This document shows positions 5,961 through 13,621 of a stretch of DNA of 13,832 bases, in pieces. The notes beneath the pieces are model-generated. The model did no database searches. It was not told where the DNA came from and was given only the letters and a program-made list of their open reading frames with translations. A program made the translations under genes and the position numbers. How positions within the stretch are numbered: position 1 is the stretch's first letter; every line of letters begins with the position of its first letter. This DNA comes from Pseudomonadota bacterium (GTDB lineage Bacteria; Desulfobacterota; BSN033; WVXP01; G020346125), in assembly GCA_030608745.1 (NCBI GenBank), contig JAUWDQ010000045.1, forward strand, positions 1-13,832, given 5' to 3'.

Positions 5961-7367
5961 CTATCCCCCTTGTGCACTTTCCCTTATCCTCTTGTATTTC
6001 CAAAGTGCGGATAGCGACTTTGCAGCCTTTTCCGGTGTAGCGTAGTTTACGATGCTTCCCTTCTCAACCAGGGATTTTACCTCTTCCCCCCAAATCCCCG
6101 GGGGGGAGGAAAAACAGCACACAATGGGCTTCTTCCTGCCCCATTGCGTGAGCAAACCGGATAATGCCCTGATTGAACCCTCGTTGGCCGAAGCAAACAT
6201 GACGCATAAGAGGATGGCATCAATGGCCTTATCCTGAAGGACGGACTCGACAATTCCTCGAATTGCCCTTGAATCATACCAGGCAGGACCCATATCAACG
6301 GGGTTTATCCTTATGGCCATAGGAGGAAGAAGGTTGTCGATCCTTTTCTGGGTTTTTTCTGAGAATGGAATAATGCGCAATCCCTCTTTCTCGCAGATGT
6401 CACAGGCGGCCATTGCAGGCCCCGCCTGACCTGAGAGGACGGCTACCGCGCAGCCTTCGGGCAACGGACTCGAGGATAGGGCCTTGGCCGTATCGAGAAG
6501 CTCCAATGAACTTTCCACGGTGAGAATCCCGGCCTGCTTGAAGGCCCCCTCGTATATCTCTCGACGGCCAGCCAGTGAACCCGTATGGGATTTGGACGCC
6601 AAATCGCTGATGGCCGAAAGGCCTACCTTATACGCGATGATCGGCTTCTTCCCCATAAAGCCTCTGGCCACCTCAAACAGACGGCGTGGGTTGTCAATGC
6701 CCTCCACGTACAGGGCAATCACCTGAGTGTCGGGGTCTCTCATCAAATAGGGGATCATGTCTGTAAAATCTATATTACATCGGTTGCCCAGGCCCACAAT
6801 CTTGCTGAAACCAAAATCGTCCCTCATGGAAAGGAACCCCATCAGGTGGGACATGCCACCACTCTGGCTTAAGAGGCTAATCCCCCCTTTTCTAATATCG
6901 GAAAACTCTGGAGTGAAGGAGGCATTCAAGCGGGCGTGAAGGTTGACAATTCCAAAAGTATTCGGTCCGATCACCGGGATACCGGCCTCATCGGCGATAT
7001 ACATGATCTCATCCTGCAATCTCCCCCCCGACTCATCTTCGATTTCCCTGAAGCCAGCCGTGATGAGTACTATTCCCTTGACGTCTTTTTCCGCACAATT
7101 CCTGATTATCCCCGGCACAAGCCCGGAAGGAAGCGAAATAACGCAGAGGTCCACCATAGACGGCACATGAATCAGGGAAGAATAGCTTCTCAAGCCGAGG
7201 ATTTCTCGCTTCCCCGGATTGATCGGAAAAATGCTCCCAGAATACCTTCCCTGGATCAAGCTCTTCATCACGTGGAAGCCGAGCTTCCCTTCGTTGCCGG
7301 ATGCACCCACAACCGCAACGGACCGGGCGTTGAACATGGCATCTATTCCGCTCAATTTATCCGGCAT
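5961..7367 (-). CDS. Acyl-CoA synthetase (ADP/NDP-forming), alpha-type subunit
   Basis: A 468-aa protein like the alpha part of ADP-forming acetyl-CoA synthetases, which convert an acyl-CoA, ADP and phosphate into acid, CoA and ATP. Domains in order are a CoA-binding Rossmann domain (VVGASGNEGKLG, 19-30), succinyl-CoA-ligase-like domains (GPNTFGI 134-140, SQSGG 167-171) and the C-terminal part with NPVDMG (355-360). The likely phosphohistidine is H261 in SHTGSLAG, with E222 in YVEGID as the probable assisting acid. No ATP-grasp (beta) domain follows, and none is encoded nearby, so a beta partner must lie elsewhere if the enzyme is active. The ATG at 7367 was chosen because GGGAG lies 8 nt before it; an in-frame ATG at 7388 is less well placed. 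The M24 gene starts 99 bp downstream. The same architecture also occurs in protein acetyltransferases, but the GNAT domain is absent here. Confidence 0.9.
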   Translation of the reverse strand: MPDKLSGIDAMFNARSVAVVGASGNEGKLGFHVMKSLIQGRYSGSIFPINPGKREILGLRSYSSLIHVPSMVDLCVISLPSGLVPGIIRNCAEKDVKGIVLITAGFREIEDESGGRLQDEIMYIADEAGIPVIGPNTFGIVNLHARLNASFTPEFSDIRKGGISLLSQSGGMSHLMGFLSMRDDFGFSKIVGLGNRCNIDFTDMIPYLMRDPDTQVIALYVEGIDNPRRLFEVARGFMGKKPIIAYKVGLSAISDLASKSHTGSLAGRREIYEGAFKQAGILTVESSLELLDTAKALSSSPLPEGCAVAVLSGQAGPAMAACDICEKEGLRIIPFSEKTQKRIDNLLPPMAIRINPVDMGPAWYDSRAIRGIVESVLQDKAIDAILLCVMFASANEGSIRALSGLLTQWGRKKPIVCCFSSPPGIWGEEVKSLVEKGSIVNYATPEKAAKSLSALWKYKRIRESAQGG

Positions 7368-7459
7368 ATCTCGGTCTCCCTTTCCCACCCCTGTCTCTTC
7401 CAGAAAAGTTTATCCCAAGCATCCAGTTTCGACAAAAGGGCCGTGGTGACGCAACCCAT
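7352..7459 (-). CDS. Possible 35-aa leader-like small protein upstream of the synthetase
   Basis: An ATG at 7459 opens a 35-codon frame with Trp-rich, charged content (SKLDAWDKLFWKRQGWERE), ending at TGA 7352-7354. Its 3' end overlaps the synthetase start by 16 nt in another frame. GAGGG lies 8 nt upstream of the ATG. Translation of it could couple to the synthetase. No family is recognised and the frame may be chance. Confidence 0.2.
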   Translation of the reverse strand: MGCVTTALLSKLDAWDKLFWKRQGWERETEICRIN

Positions 7460-7500
7460 ACCTTTGGCCCTCTGAAGACGTTAAACAAGGTCCTCCCAAA

Positions 7501-7514
7501 CTACAGCACTGTAG
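7501..7514. promoter_or_regulatory. Operator-like palindrome upstream of the synthetase gene
   Basis: CTACAG-CA-CTGTAG is a perfect 6-bp inverted repeat with a 2-bp centre, in the 190-bp gap between the 402-aa gene and the synthetase gene. The spacing suits a dimeric repressor rather than an RNA hairpin. One copy only, so chance is possible. Confidence 0.25.
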
Positions 7515-7558
7515 CACCGCATGACCGCACCACCTGAAGTATACCGTGATTGAACGCC

Positions 7559-8767
7559 TTATGGTCTCATGATCAAAGAGGGCTCTTTCTCCGCTTTCCT
7601 TTCTCTCTCCGCCGCCATGACGCTGTATATGGATGTAATTACCAGTTGAAGCAAAAAAGGGTTGGGGTTAAGTGAGTTGATCTCCTTTTCCAAATCGAGG
7701 GCTGCTGCAAGACAACGCTTTGCTTCATCGCTTCGATCCAGTTTAAAAAGGATGTATGCCATCTCCTCGAGCCTGCGCTTATAAAGAAGCCTGCGCTCGC
7801 CGGGGAAGAGTTCTCCGAGGGCTCGTAGGTATATTCCCTGAAGCCACTCTTCCTTTTGCGTGGGATTGAGTGCGATTCGGCTCTCCTCCGCCTCTCTCAC
7901 CGCCCTCACGTAAGGCTCAACATCTTCGGGTTCCAGTACCCAATTAATAATGCCCTCCATTGCAAGGAGGTTTTTAGAATCGGCAAGGAAACGGTCATTT
8001 CCCTTGATCTCATCTTGATCCAGAAGTTGGTAGATCAGAGGACCAGTAATCCCATTTTCTATGTCGCTAATCCCCCTTTTGGCTGTTAGGAAATCCTGGG
8101 GAGGGGTCTTCTCCATCTTCTCGGTGAGGGAATATGCTTCCTCCAACAGGAAACGTGCATATGCCGGCGGGATTTCCACAATGGGGAACTTGACCTTCTC
8201 CCTCAAATTCCTTAAGAATGTATGAAAGGCCTTCTTCGTCATCTCATCCCGGTGAAAATTCAAGAGGCCTTCGATATCACTTACCAGTGCCTCAAGGGTC
8301 TGGAGGCCTCGGGGGATCCTGGGAAGCGCCAGAATAATGAGACGATTGCCCAGGTAGTCTATCCCACTCATAAAACCCTGGGGTTGACCGCTCGGAAGGG
8401 GTCGAATCACCGGTGTACTCCTCTCCCTTTCATCCCTATCCTCAATGGATAATCCCTTCTGCTTCAAACGGTAAAGGGATTTCTTTATGGCCTTCAGCAA
8501 GGGTTTGGTCCGGCAAGAAGCCTTCATCTCCATCAGGATCATAGCAGTAGCCCTTGAGGGAATCCTTGCCAGGCCCTCCGCAATAGCCACATCCAATTCG
8601 TCCGACTTTCCCAAAAATTGGGATATAAACTCTAGAGAACGCTGCGGGTCCTCTTCCTGCCGTTGATACAGGCTGATCCTGTCGATGATGGTTTGAATGG
8701 CCTGAAGGGTCTCATCGCTGTACGAGAGGCTTTTAGACTTCCCCTTTTTCTCCTTCTTTCTCCCCAT
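7559..8767 (-). CDS. Uncharacterised 402-aa alpha-helical protein
   Basis: I do not recognise this family. The 402-aa product starts with a very lysine-rich segment (MGRKKEKKGKSKS) and is then almost entirely predicted helical. It has amphipathic pieces such as DELDVAIAEGLARIPSRA (about 57-74) and KPLLKAIKKSLYRLKQKG (about 88-105) that look like HEAT-type repeats. A TPR-like helical pair (YILFKLDRSDEAKRCLAAAL) sits near residue 350. There is no signal peptide and no membrane segment, so it should be cytoplasmic; the basic N-terminus could bind nucleic acid. The ATG at 8767 has only a distant AAGGA about 12 nt upstream, so the start is uncertain. It is the first gene of the minus-strand run and is divergent from the folate gene. 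A scaffold or protein-interaction role is a guess from the repeats. Confidence 0.75.
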   Translation of the reverse strand: MGRKKEKKGKSKSLSYSDETLQAIQTIIDRISLYQRQEEDPQRSLEFISQFLGKSDELDVAIAEGLARIPSRATAMILMEMKASCRTKPLLKAIKKSLYRLKQKGLSIEDRDERERSTPVIRPLPSGQPQGFMSGIDYLGNRLIILALPRIPRGLQTLEALVSDIEGLLNFHRDEMTKKAFHTFLRNLREKVKFPIVEIPPAYARFLLEEAYSLTEKMEKTPPQDFLTAKRGISDIENGITGPLIYQLLDQDEIKGNDRFLADSKNLLAMEGIINWVLEPEDVEPYVRAVREAEESRIALNPTQKEEWLQGIYLRALGELFPGERRLLYKRRLEEMAYILFKLDRSDEAKRCLAAALDLEKEINSLNPNPFLLQLVITSIYSVMAAERERKAEKEPSLIMRP

Positions 8768-8793
8768 AGGATTGAAATGTCCTTGTAATCTTA

Positions 8794-8823
8794 TTGAGTT
8801 ACGTATATTTTATTGCGTATCAA
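8794..8823 (+). promoter_or_regulatory. Tentative promoter in the divergent AT-rich gap
   Basis: The 109-bp gap between the divergent 402-aa and folate genes is AT-rich. On the plus strand TTGAGT (8794-8799) and TATCAA (8818-8823) are 18 bp apart. On the minus strand a perfect TTGACA (8842-8837) is visible but without a good -10 at the right distance. Either or both genes could be served from here. Confidence 0.25.
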
Positions 8824-8876
8824 AATCCGTTCAGCTTGTCAACGGGCGATCTCTCTTTCTCATCAAGAATAGGCCG

Positions 8877-9581
8877 ATGGAAAAACAAGAGATAAGGGAG
8901 CGGGTATGGAGGAGGATGGCCCAGGAGGGCCGCCATGGGAATCCGTATGGGAGAATTCCCCCTTTTCCGGGTCAGAACAAGGCCGCCGAAAGATTGCGGC
9001 GAACAACCCTCTATAAAGAGAGCTTCAGCGTTATGGTACCTCCCGATCGGGCCCAGCTTCAGGTGAGGATCAATCTCCTCCAGGATCGCAAGAGGCTAAT
9101 CATGGCCACACCAGGTCTTCGGGATGGGTTCTATGAAATACCGAACAGCCGACTATCTCCGGCCCTTTGGGCTAAAGCCGTCAGCAGCATAGGGGTGACC
9201 CGATATGGAAGAAAACTAGAAACCACATTGGGCGAAATCGGCCGAGTCGACCTGCTGGTAACAGGGGCAGTGGCCGTCAGCCTTCAAGGAGATCGAATCG
9301 GCAAGGGAACCGGATATTTCGACTTGGAGTATATGATCTTCAGGGAGATTGGTTCAGTGGGCGAGAAAACTCCGGTCATAGCCGTCGTCGATGACCTACA
9401 GGTCTTCAAAGAACTACCCTGGAAGGATAAAGACGTATCAATAGATCTCATCGTTACCCCCACCACGCCCATCCCGGTCCATCATCCTCGTCCCAGACCA
9501 AAGGGGATAGACTGGCTTTCCCTCCAACCACGCCAAATGAGGGGAATGCGTCCATTATGGGAACTCGGTAGATCGAGATAA
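8877..9581 (+). CDS. 5-formyltetrahydrofolate cyclo-ligase-like protein (MTHFSD type)
   Basis: A 234-aa protein of the 5-formyl-THF cyclo-ligase superfamily, which converts 5-formyl-THF and ATP into 5,10-methenyl-THF. It shows the N-terminal helix with a KxxIRxxxW pattern (3-11) and the region IPPFPGQNKAAERL (27-40). It also has TPGLRDGFYEI (78-88) and the glycine motif GKGTGYFDLEY (142-152). The IPxFxG...AAERL and TGYxDLEY pattern is closer to the MTHFSD and archaeal branch than to classical YgfA, whose motif is GRGxGYYDR, so the exact reaction may differ. The ATG at 8877 was chosen because similarity begins there; the frame is open further upstream, but that extension is poor protein. The Shine-Dalgarno is weak (AGG 4 nt upstream). 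It converges on the TPR gene with a 3-bp gap. Confidence 0.85.
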   Translation: MEKQEIRERVWRRMAQEGRHGNPYGRIPPFPGQNKAAERLRRTTLYKESFSVMVPPDRAQLQVRINLLQDRKRLIMATPGLRDGFYEIPNSRLSPALWAKAVSSIGVTRYGRKLETTLGEIGRVDLLVTGAVAVSLQGDRIGKGTGYFDLEYMIFREIGSVGEKTPVIAVVDDLQVFKELPWKDKDVSIDLIVTPTTPIPVHHPRPRPKGIDWLSLQPRQMRGMRPLWELGRSR

Positions 9582-9584
9582 TTG

Positions 9585-10259
9585 CTAGCTTTGAGATGCC
9601 TTTTTGAACATTCTCCTAAAGAGGCCTTCCAGGTTTGGGTGAACCGGGTAACGCAATGCTTCGGCAATCTTAAAATGCCTCCACCCGAGATCATAATGAG
9701 CCGTGGCCGAATAGAGAATTGCCAGGTTGTTGTGGGCTTTGGCATAGTTGGGCTTGATCTGGACCGCCTTCTTGTATTCGGATATAGCCTCACGGAAAAG
9801 ACCCATTTTTCTATAGGTAGCTCCGAGGTTGAAATGGACTCCCGCGATGTCTGGAAGGAGGGATACGATCCTCTTCCACTCGGAGATCGCCTTCTCGAAT
9901 TCGCCGTCCTGGACGTATGCGATGGCCAGCCGATGGTGGGCCTCTATCAGATTAGGCCCCTTTGCCAAGGCCCTCATCAACTCGATGAATCCATCTCCAT
10001 ACCCTCCTCTTTTGCCATAGGCCAACCCCAGGTTAATATGAGCCATGGCGTAATTCGGATTAATGCCGATGGCCTTCTTATACTCCGTGATGGCTTCTTT
10101 CAGCATCCCCTTCTTTTCGTACGCAAAACCAAGGATATTGTGAGCCTCCGCCCGATGGGGATTCAGCTCCACGGCCTTTTCCCACTCATGTATGGCGCTT
10201 TCGATCATTCCCTCATCGAAATATTCCATGCCCGAAATTAAATTCCGATCTTCTGACAA
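9585..10259 (-). CDS. TPR-repeat protein
   Basis: A 224-aa protein that is nearly all tetratricopeptide repeats: one partial unit (about 9-39), then five 34-residue units at about 40-73, 74-107, 108-141, 142-175 and 176-209, most carrying the usual small and aromatic positions (for example HNILGFAYEKKGMLKEAI). Such proteins act as scaffolds for protein partners. No signal peptide or membrane segment is seen, so it is probably cytoplasmic. The start at TTG 10259 is favoured because the first TPR helix needs residues before the next in-frame ATG (10229); GGGGG lies 6 nt upstream. It begins 16 bp after the HAD stop, so the two are very likely co-transcribed, suggesting that the TPR protein serves the phosphatase or its pathway. 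Confidence 0.88.
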   Translation of the reverse strand: MSEDRNLISGMEYFDEGMIESAIHEWEKAVELNPHRAEAHNILGFAYEKKGMLKEAITEYKKAIGINPNYAMAHINLGLAYGKRGGYGDGFIELMRALAKGPNLIEAHHRLAIAYVQDGEFEKAISEWKRIVSLLPDIAGVHFNLGATYRKMGLFREAISEYKKAVQIKPNYAKAHNNLAILYSATAHYDLGWRHFKIAEALRYPVHPNLEGLFRRMFKKASQS

Positions 10260-10275
10260 TTCCTACCCCCAGGGC

Positions 10276-11373
10276 TCATCCAAGGGACCCGATCTCAACG
10301 CCCCTCACCTGCTTTCGGAAACCCTCGCTTTCCTCGATGAGACCCTGGAGATCCGATTCAGCGATGAGTTTCACCTTGGGGAAGTCCTCATCGGGAATGG
10401 ATTGAAGCCGTATCCCGAGTTCTTCCTCCACCTCTCTCTCTTCGATACAGGGCCGGCTCCATCTATCGGCCAATTCCAATACCCCATCTCTTCCCCCTCT
10501 ATGGAAGGAGGAGGCCAATAGGGAAAGCACAAGGGTATCCTTCGAGATGCAGCAGATGTCCGCAGATCGAATGGCGTAGCCATTCCCGTTAAAGGAGACA
10601 GCCACTCCGCCGCCATCCCTTACCAGCTTGAAGGCCTGGACATCGGTAATGCTATCCCCAACATAGATCACGTCGGCAGGCTCACTTCCAGTTCTTCTCA
10701 GACTATCCAGTATCGCATTGGCCTTTTCAACCCCCCCCACGGGGTTCACCTCCTCGAAAACCCTCCCCACCTCCATTTTGGCGATTTCCTCCCAAAAGAT
10801 GTGGTGTAATCGTCTCACCGTCCCCTGGTCCTCAGGAGACAAATCATCGATGTCCGTTGCTTCATGGCCCCATCTGATCATCTTCATCTGGGCAATTTCG
10901 GAGGCCATAGCCCTCAGGCGCTCCTCCTCCCCCTTGCCCAGCGGATACGCATCGATGTTTACCTTCGTACAGTAGACATGATCCATAGGGAAACCAACCA
11001 AGCTGCAAAGGGCATCCAGATAGGGTTCATAGCTCGTGCTGACGATGAAGGAGGGCATCAATTCATTGACAAACCGCAATGTATCCATCGCACCCTGGAC
11101 CAGAAGGATATTTCCCCTGGAATAGTCCACCATCTCCGCGTTGGTCATTCCATAGGCCTTCAAGAAAGGCAGAATGAGCTTCAGGGTATCCCCTGCCTTG
11201 TAGCCGCGCCTCTTTTCGACGTCGGCGAGGAAATCGTCGTATTTGCTGACCATGGAGAAGAACCGCCCTCCATCAGGGATAAAGGATGCGGTGAGTTCCA
11301 TGGCATTATCGTTCTTCGAGATGGGGCCCTCGCAATCGGTATTAAATTGCCTCGTTTTCACATCAGTACCCAT
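10276..11373 (-). CDS. EhaR-like HAD-superfamily phosphatase
   Basis: A 365-aa protein with all four HAD motifs: nucleophile D13 in FNTDCEGPIS (motif I is DCE rather than the usual DxD), S112/T113 in IVSTSYE (motif II), K217 in GVEKANAIL (motif III) and D240/D244 in VGDSITD (motif IV). A large helical cap lies between (about 30-100 and 140-215), and a C-terminal extension of about 75 residues follows. The segments FNTDCEGPISKNDNAMEL and YKAGDTLKLILPFLKAYG resemble the EhaR protein encoded with methanogen Eha hydrogenases and related predicted phosphatases. No hydrogenase genes are nearby, so a stand-alone phosphatase is more likely. The glutamate at the second motif I position leaves phosphatase activity likely but unproven. 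ATG 11373 was chosen over an in-frame TTG at 11418, which abuts the repeat; GGAAGAG lies 8 nt upstream. Confidence 0.85.
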   Translation of the reverse strand: MGTDVKTRQFNTDCEGPISKNDNAMELTASFIPDGGRFFSMVSKYDDFLADVEKRRGYKAGDTLKLILPFLKAYGMTNAEMVDYSRGNILLVQGAMDTLRFVNELMPSFIVSTSYEPYLDALCSLVGFPMDHVYCTKVNIDAYPLGKGEEERLRAMASEIAQMKMIRWGHEATDIDDLSPEDQGTVRRLHHIFWEEIAKMEVGRVFEEVNPVGGVEKANAILDSLRRTGSEPADVIYVGDSITDVQAFKLVRDGGGVAVSFNGNGYAIRSADICCISKDTLVLSLLASSFHRGGRDGVLELADRWSRPCIEEREVEEELGIRLQSIPDEDFPKVKLIAESDLQGLIEESEGFRKQVRGVEIGSLG

Positions 11374-11423
11374 AGGGAGGTCTCTTCCGATTGAGCCTCT
11401 ATGAGAAGATGTGCCCAATCATT

Positions 11424-11574
11424 GATGGCTTCGTAAAAAGTCCAACTTCTGCGTTACGCTGCATCCTTCGTCACTGCAGCGTACTGGAAGTACGCCTCAT
11501 TCCTCAGGATTTGCGCGCCTTGAATTTGGAGCTTTTTACTTTGCCATCGAATTTTGACTTTTTACGAGATCATC
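11424..11574 (-). repeat. MITE-like dispersed repeat, copy 2, uninterrupted
   Basis: This 151-bp copy is inverted relative to the other two and carries no insertion, so it defines the basic unit. Its ends read GATGGCTTCGTAAAAAGTC and, at the other side, GACTTTTTACGAGATCATC. It shares the AAGGCGCGCAAATCC core and the GCGTAC...GTACGC hairpin (5-nt loop here). A 6-bp direct repeat ATCATT abuts both ends (11418-11423 and 11575-11580), as expected from insertion. It lies between the formyltransferase stop and the HAD start, separating the two minus-strand units. Confidence 0.88.
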
Positions 11575-11608
11575 ATCATTAATTGCCGCGTTGCTTCATT
11601 ACCTAATA

Positions 11609-12433
11609 TCATTGCGATTCCATTTCCCTCACATACCCTTCTATCTCATCATTGAGGAAAATTGCCCCAGCCTCTTCCCCCTTTTCATCTGTGATTTTCC
11701 TCTCCACGACCCTCACTCTCCCCTCGGCTAATGCCTTCAAGGTGTAAACCATCAGTGGGACCTCCCTCCTCACCCCTTGCCGTCTGATCTCCGTGAAAAG
11801 TGGGTTGCCCTCCCCTTCTTCCTCGATGATATCGGCCATGGTTTTTTCCATCAACCTCCTCTCCAAATCATCCCAAAGGGGATCAAAACCCTCACCCCGA
11901 AGAGGAAAAGTGCAATACGTGATGGGTGGCCCCTCATCTAACGCACTCGTAACCAGGTGCATCATCACCCCCGTTTCGGAGGCCCTGTGTTCAATCAGTT
12001 GCCAAATGACCTCCTGCCAGGTCCCCTTTGGCCCGCCCGGCTTGGCGGGATGGAGGTTAATCATGGTATGGCGTCTACACATCTCCGGGCTGACGATCAA
12101 CATATAACCCGCCAATAGGATGACCTCTGCTCCATACTTTTGCACCCTGTTCATCACTTCCTCGTGAAATTTGGCACGCCATATCTCCGATGAAGCCAAC
12201 CGGAGGTGTGGTTCAAATGCAGAACTAGAGAGGAAGATAACCTTTAAGTCCAGCGTCTTGGCCAGTTCGATGAACCGGTCGCTCTCAAGGGTCTCTCCGG
12301 GCCACCTGTTGCAAAACACATAGCCAATCCTCCCCGGAATCACCCCATTGGAAATACTCTCATAAACCCTCTGCAATAACTCCCTTGCCGCTTCATCACG
12401 CCCCGTCGAAAACCATCCCATTGTATAACTCAT
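11609..12433 (-). CDS. PurN-like formyltransferase family protein
   Basis: A 274-aa protein with the formyltransferase (GART-type) fold, which moves a formyl group from 10-formyl-THF to an amine. The catalytic triad is visible: N126 and H128 in MINLHPA and D166 in SALDEGPPI, with the preceding GYMLIVSPEMCRR (109-121) as in PurN. It departs from ordinary PurN (about 190-215 aa) in its start (GWFSTGRDEAARELL instead of a glycine-rich SGxGSN loop) and in about 95 extra residues at the C-terminus (180-274), which are rich in charged residues. Its ATG overlaps the kinase stop as ATGA, so translation is coupled to the kinase. A specialised formyltransferase acting on the kinase product fits better than a second purine enzyme, but this is inference. 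The gene ends 35 bp before repeat copy 2. Confidence 0.88.
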   Translation of the reverse strand: MSYTMGWFSTGRDEAARELLQRVYESISNGVIPGRIGYVFCNRWPGETLESDRFIELAKTLDLKVIFLSSSAFEPHLRLASSEIWRAKFHEEVMNRVQKYGAEVILLAGYMLIVSPEMCRRHTMINLHPAKPGGPKGTWQEVIWQLIEHRASETGVMMHLVTSALDEGPPITYCTFPLRGEGFDPLWDDLERRLMEKTMADIIEEEGEGNPLFTEIRRQGVRREVPLMVYTLKALAEGRVRVVERKITDEKGEEAGAIFLNDEIEGYVREMESQ

Positions 12434-13425
12434 CTTTCATTACCCTCCATAGGGTTAAGATACTCGATCAAATCCCCCTCTGTTGGATAACACGCCCTTC
12501 CAAATCCGGTCACACTTTTGCCCGCAACCCTCGTAGCGAACAACGCACAATCCTTCAAGGGCTTGCCTAGAATCATGCCCGCCAAAAATCCGCCATTATA
12601 CACATCACCGGCCCCGGTATTATCCACAACTTCAACCTCTTCGGCGGGTACCTTGAAGGCTTCCTCTCGTGACAAGACATAGGACCCCTCTTTTCCCATT
12701 TTACAGACAACGACATCAGGACCATAACTCATTAACTTCCTACAACCCCGCTCATACCCCATCGATGTGAGAAGGGCTATCTCCCTATCGGTAACGAAGA
12801 GGACCCGGCATCTCTCCATGAAGGCCTCTACCTCCTTCAATCCCCGTCTGGCATAAATCTCTCCCGGGTCAAAGCTCATTTTCACGTGAGGGGGAAGATG
12901 TTCGAGGGCCGCCTTTTGGGCCTCCATGGGTAGTTTCCCTACGAAGGAGGTCATGTGTAAAAGCCGGCTTTGAGAAAAGAGGCCAACATCGACTTCATCG
13001 GCGCAAAGGGTGTCATTGGCATTGGGCTGCATGAAGATGGATCGGTCTTGAGATTTGTCCAGGATTATCAGGCAAACACCACTCTTATGGTCTCTCCTCA
13101 CCCAGCGAGTATCTACCTTACCGGCCTCTAAGGAATGGATCAGGAAATCGCCATCCTCTCCCTCCCCCACCTTGCCGATAAAGGCCGTACTGAACCCCAT
13201 TCTCGAAAGGGCGAAAATCGTATTCGCCGCTGAGCCGCCCCCGATCCTTCCTCTAAATCGCCCATCTCGTTGAAGCAAGGTTAGAAGGTGTTGAAATTCC
13301 TCATTACTGCCTTGAATCTCCCTTCCGCCCTCCAATCGGACCCCTCCGAAATTGAAGGGATGGAAGAAAGCCACCTCATAGAGAAGGTCAATATTTAAGG
13401 CCCCGAATCCGACCACATCCTTCAT
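12430..13425 (-). CDS. PfkB-family sugar/nucleoside kinase
   Basis: A 331-aa ribokinase-family kinase that would phosphorylate a sugar, nucleoside or similar alcohol with ATP. Signature 1 is RIGGGSAANTIFALSRMG (60-77), and signature 2 is VDNTGAGDVYNGGFLAG (267-283), with D274 as the catalytic base. The usual NxxE motif reads TDRE (212-215), with Thr in place of Asn. Substrate-side residues include N11/D13 near the start, as in adenosine- and ribokinase-like members, but the substrate cannot be assigned. An insertion (about 28-55) precedes the glycine motif. The start is supported by GGAG 5 nt upstream of the ATG. It is the first gene of a two-gene unit, overlapping the formyltransferase gene by 4 bp. 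Confidence 0.92.
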   Translation of the reverse strand: MKDVVGFGALNIDLLYEVAFFHPFNFGGVRLEGGREIQGSNEEFQHLLTLLQRDGRFRGRIGGGSAANTIFALSRMGFSTAFIGKVGEGEDGDFLIHSLEAGKVDTRWVRRDHKSGVCLIILDKSQDRSIFMQPNANDTLCADEVDVGLFSQSRLLHMTSFVGKLPMEAQKAALEHLPPHVKMSFDPGEIYARRGLKEVEAFMERCRVLFVTDREIALLTSMGYERGCRKLMSYGPDVVVCKMGKEGSYVLSREEAFKVPAEEVEVVDNTGAGDVYNGGFLAGMILGKPLKDCALFATRVAGKSVTGFGRACYPTEGDLIEYLNPMEGNER

Positions 13426-13454
13426 AAAAACTCCAACTCTTGGCTATAGCATTA

Positions 13455-13483
13455 CAGATAAAACAAACCCCTTGGAATTTCAA
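13455..13483 (-). promoter_or_regulatory. Predicted promoter for the kinase-formyltransferase unit
   Basis: On the minus strand TTGAAA (13483-13478) and TATCTG (13460-13455) are 17 bp apart, placing a start near 13447 and a leader of about 22 nt before the kinase ATG. The -35 is good, the -10 moderate. The remaining stretch 13484-13614 up to the repeat shows no convincing gene. Confidence 0.4.
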
Positions 13484-13621
13484 GGGAAGAGTTCTCCCAT
13501 GAGATGGTAAAATCCCACTTTGATTTGGATTTTCCTGAATTTCTCCTGAAGTCATTGGACTATCCTCATAAAGAGTCAGAAACTCCATTCCCCCTTTGCC
13601 ATCATCTTCCATCTATTCTTT

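Noticed and set aside
6936..7475. Plus-strand open frame of 179 codons
   Set aside because: It is antisense to the synthetase alpha gene and runs across its start; no motif and no ribosome site.
9582..10241. Plus-strand open frame of 219 codons
   Set aside because: It is antisense to the TPR gene, whose 34-residue periodicity is unmistakable.
10864..11394. Plus-strand open frame of 176 codons
   Set aside because: It is antisense to the HAD gene, which carries four ordered catalytic motifs.
13388..13612. Minus-strand open frame of 74 codons overlapping the kinase start
   Set aside because: No family pattern; it overlaps the probable promoter and the start of the kinase gene.
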